Made by a program: the position numbers and the translations under genes. From JAEUIG01 sp046349775 (GTDB lineage: Bacteria > Planctomycetota > Planctomycetia > Planctomycetales > Planctomycetaceae): DNA of 64,000 nt. Within the stretch, counting starts at the first letter, position 1. Each line of letters opens with the position of its first letter. Positions 62,801 through 64,000 of the stretch are shown here, piece by piece. The notes beneath the pieces were generated by a model that worked only from the letters and a program-made list of their open reading frames with translations, searched no databases and was not told the origin of the DNA. The stretch covers positions 8,029 through 72,028 of the forward strand of contig JAXMBS010000025.1 in the NCBI GenBank assembly GCA_046349775.1. Direction: 5' to 3'.

Positions 62801-63892
62801 ATTCAGCACCTGGCGAAACTGGTAGACGCCGTTCTCGGCGGGGGCGACGGATTGCTCGACGCCGGCTCCGAGTTGCAAGGTGAATTCCTGCAGCGGCTCA
62901 CTCGCGGTGAAGGCAACTTCGAGCACGCTCCCTGCGAGGGCCCGCGTGCGTCGCGGCAATCCGGCCTGCGATGCGATCGGCAAGCGGCTGTAGGCCGGCG
63001 GCGTGAGCTTGAAGTCGATGCTCGTCAGCCGCGGCCGATCGGCAACTGCGATCCGGTGCCAGTCCGTCTGTCCGTCGCCGGCGCGGATGCGGTATTCGAC
63101 CGGCGCGGCGACATCGTCCACGAGAAATGAAAACTGCGCCGGATCGGTCGTGCTGACCGACATGGCGTGGCGTGTCGTTTCGCCAGCCGGATCGCGGAGC
63201 CAGATCGTCGCGGTGTCGCGCAGGCGATTCTCGAGCACGCCGACGATGGCGACCGACTCATGCCGCGGCACGACCTGATCGGCCGTGGGCGATGAAACGC
63301 GCGTCAGGCTGATGGACTGCGTCGGCGACCAGAACCGCCGCCACAGGACCGACATCTGTTCGGCGTCCATGAGCCAGATGCAGGCGAACACCGCCAGCAC
63401 GCCGCACAACGCGAACAAATATGGTCGCGTGCCGCGCCCCGAGACGATTCTCTGCGGCTCAACCAGTTCCTCGAGCCGTTCGGCTTCACGCGCCACCTGG
63501 CCGATCATCGCGTCCGAGCCGCGCATGGCGGCAGGATCACTCGTCCGCGACAGGTCGGCGATCGTCGTCCAGCGTTCCTCAAGCTGCGGCACCGCCGCAT
63601 CGACCAGGCCGGCGATCTCCGGCAATGGCGACCGCGACAGGAGCGGACGCAGGCTCCAGCCGAGCCAGGCCGCTGCGCCCGCGACGAGCACGATCGTCGT
63701 CAGGACGACGCGCAGCGTGCTGTCGAACGGAGTGACCAGCCAGTCGAGGAGCATTGCCGCCAGCAGCAGGCCGGCGCACACGGCCCCCGCCAGCGCGGCA
63801 CCCGAGACAAACGTGAGCCAGCGACGGCGCCCACGGACCGCGTGCAGCTTGCGGGTGACCCCCTGCGGAACGGCAATCTGAGCAGCGGACAT
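59876..63892 (-). CDS. giant coiled-coil membrane protein (DUF4175-like)
   Basis: The ATG at 63892 is preferred because GGGAGG lies five bases before it. The product has 1338 residues. Two hydrophobic segments lie near residues 30-52 and 64-84 (LRVVLTTIVLVAGAAAWLGW), and a third near 160-178 (LFALCGVLAVFACIWLMD). A region of beta-rich repeats follows (200-480), then a long Ser/Gln/Asn/Pro-rich low-complexity linker (about 480-620; KPADSAGKTAQDAAKTAASA). A cysteine pair (QCSSCKPMNV) comes next, and then a coiled-coil part of 500 residues. The plan matches DUF4175-like proteins that accompany MoxR/VWA genes. It is a more elaborate relative of the protein at 11127-12824. Function unknown. Confidence 0.75.
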   Translation of the reverse strand: MSAAQIAVPQGVTRKLHAVRGRRRWLTFVSGAALAGAVCAGLLLAAMLLDWLVTPFDSTLRVVLTTIVLVAGAAAWLGWSLRPLLSRSPLPEIAGLVDAAVPQLEERWTTIADLSRTSDPAAMRGSDAMIGQVAREAERLEELVEPQRIVSGRGTRPYLFALCGVLAVFACIWLMDAEQMSVLWRRFWSPTQSISLTRVSSPTADQVVPRHESVAIVGVLENRLRDTATIWLRDPAGETTRHAMSVSTTDPAQFSFLVDDVAAPVEYRIRAGDGQTDWHRIAVADRPRLTSIDFKLTPPAYSRLPIASQAGLPRRTRALAGSVLEVAFTASEPLQEFTLQLGAGVEQSVAPAENGVYQFRQVLNEDFAFSPRLVSRHGLANDEPPTCQIIVYQDQFPSVAIVSPESDSVVRPDDDIEIEFTAKDDFGIARAELVVTDAAHPEGAPLKVVEIPLGDQKRQPDVQGRVALDLKEFDLKQGASLSYSVRVFDTKDSAGESRQNASPSAPQTAESSQPQNGDPQNGEPQQPSENQNQVANGDETQKASENPNQLATAGETQKPADSAGKTAQDAAKTAASASKSSSSSSSQNSKTAANAKPNQPSPGGKMEGAPKPGDNMQRRQLNLGQCSSCKPMNVKIDEWAGSFAGQMREKLELAIEEFLARMETALKSAEGEDQGAFDDLSRGTAWGEPHIVGTRKAAGHLTTASDVAVELATKSAGTPYAFMGLQLAEIDERHIVVARGILQSVGQSPAEQRTDELKTSLFHIRRARELLARLSRTYEDAKINFKISEAMTHVSKMHQVFIEDTFKLLGSSRPNLNPKQRKYLELELDEEFRNKLKALLEKKRDVQAELAKVLAEHPELLRRFMSQARLDADSLRDQLTLLARRQAELQGETKSRLETPDLEKGLLESQQARQALEAVEITQQAAVMLENFETWLPKDMRISDVAVQPVHRLYQELAITADQLAVAAVVAPVDPATAEPSAGVDDKSAPAPVTDDAPASPPQDQPGDSQPKAESPNHGQRLYELLGELQNTLPTLTDGRPGHTKLTTHVTNRLAEVGKLTTAVSGWLRKVEAADQQDAGMVALIDQTDVTSDTAELTNKIANLKSWMAGLTPEIGQLAKDLIQTLEAELLIQQATAEAALQDHVTAIALVQQTQAVATFAKAEEQFDKLQQAIIDYLDSLPANTKPSLDGATPPSLDELLAMLEDEKLAAEGLGIPCCRPSNLSIVRDWLSPGKNSGSGMGGSMAAGALAQSQSAQQRAGRLQKSADDQRRRLEAALAAAAANQQNGRARPVNPRWNTLQSRLDDSLMQSRGQTPPPKYRSAIELYFELISGVTDEE

Positions 63893-63903
63893 GCGTCCTC
63901 CCA

Positions 63904-64000
63904 TCAGAGATCGTCGAAACGGTCGCCTCCGCGCAGCCGGGGTATCGTATCCGAATGCTGGAGAAATGTCTTGATCGTACGTGGAATTACAGGCCCGCAG
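63904..64000 (-). CDS. C-terminal tail of an upstream gene, cut by window edge
   Basis: A frame open to the window end codes for PVIPRTIKTFLQHSDTIPRL and then RGGDRFDDL, with TGA at 63904-63906. It ends 12 bases before the giant gene's start, so the two are probably in one operon. Only about 31 residues are visible. The call rests on good codon usage and tight spacing. Confidence 0.5.
   Translation of the reverse strand, partial: CGPVIPRTIKTFLQHSDTIPRLRGGDRFDDL

Noticed and set aside
59876..63904. Long plus-strand open frames over the giant gene
   Set aside because: Low-complexity reverse-strand shadows (rich in R, L, Q, H) without motifs or ribosome sites.

Overview
The window looks like chromosomal DNA of a high-GC member of the Planctomycetota. 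The lineage call rests on several signals: a DUF1553/DUF1549/cytochrome-type protein (PSCyt1/PSD1) next to a DUF1501 protein, a DUF1080 secreted hydrolase, two PEP-CTERM proteins, MoxR/DUF58/VWA modules with large coiled-coil membrane partners, and short palindromic repeats between genes. There is no rRNA, prophage, CRISPR array or intact insertion sequence. One tRNA-Arg(TCG) is present.

Layout. 1-10966 (minus strand): a long, tightly packed gene run. It starts with a ferric-iron-type ABC importer (binding protein, fused permease, ATPase), continues through an NHL-repeat lipoprotein and a 1034-residue VWA membrane protein, and ends with a disrupted hypothetical, MoxR and a DUF58 protein cut by the window edge. 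Four of its junctions are start/stop overlaps or shared reading frames. 11127-12824: a coiled-coil membrane protein. 13193-17063: two tandem membrane-associated GTPases, the first carrying a palindromic repeat inside its coding sequence. 17159-19068: two PEP-CTERM paralogues. 19060-29122: a lipoprotein hydrolase, rpoN, recR, ybaB/ebfC, dnaX (split by an in-frame TGA), a HemG/HemY-type oxidase and a UvrD-like helicase. 29123-29381: two inverted-repeat elements. 29382-33783: AHSA1-like protein, a broken small membrane protein, family-2 glycosyltransferase, DUF4432 protein and a CDF metal transporter. 33831-37562: heavily frameshifted DUF1501 and PSCyt1/PSD1 genes.

38153-40377: a compact array of very small genes with repeated hairpins, including several diverged copies of one small membrane-protein family and a 28-residue Arg/Lys-rich protein. 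40583-44174: an orphan secretin-domain protein divergent from an FHA/sigma-54 activator. 44607-50698: small acidic protein, DUF1080 protein, HisH, YihY-like protein, thioesterase, D-threonine-aldolase-like enzyme and an LTXXQ-type glycine-rich protein. 50932-53792: tRNA-Arg, amidohydrolase, HpcH/HpaI aldolase and CoaB-like protein. 53814-57161: DUF4375-like protein, a Kelch-type propeller protein and an MFS transporter with coupled genes. 57594-64000: a P-loop NTPase with a membrane hairpin between Walker A and B, a membrane-anchored unknown, a 1338-residue coiled-coil membrane protein, and the tail of one more gene.

Reading-frame breaks are frequent but clustered (about 2-3.4, 7.5, 24, 30, 34-39, 47.5-48.3, 50.5 and 51-53 kb), while very long genes elsewhere are intact. 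Many breaks sit at homopolymers, so assembly error is a strong alternative to gene decay. All functional statements are from reading translated sequence and recalled family knowledge; no database search was possible.
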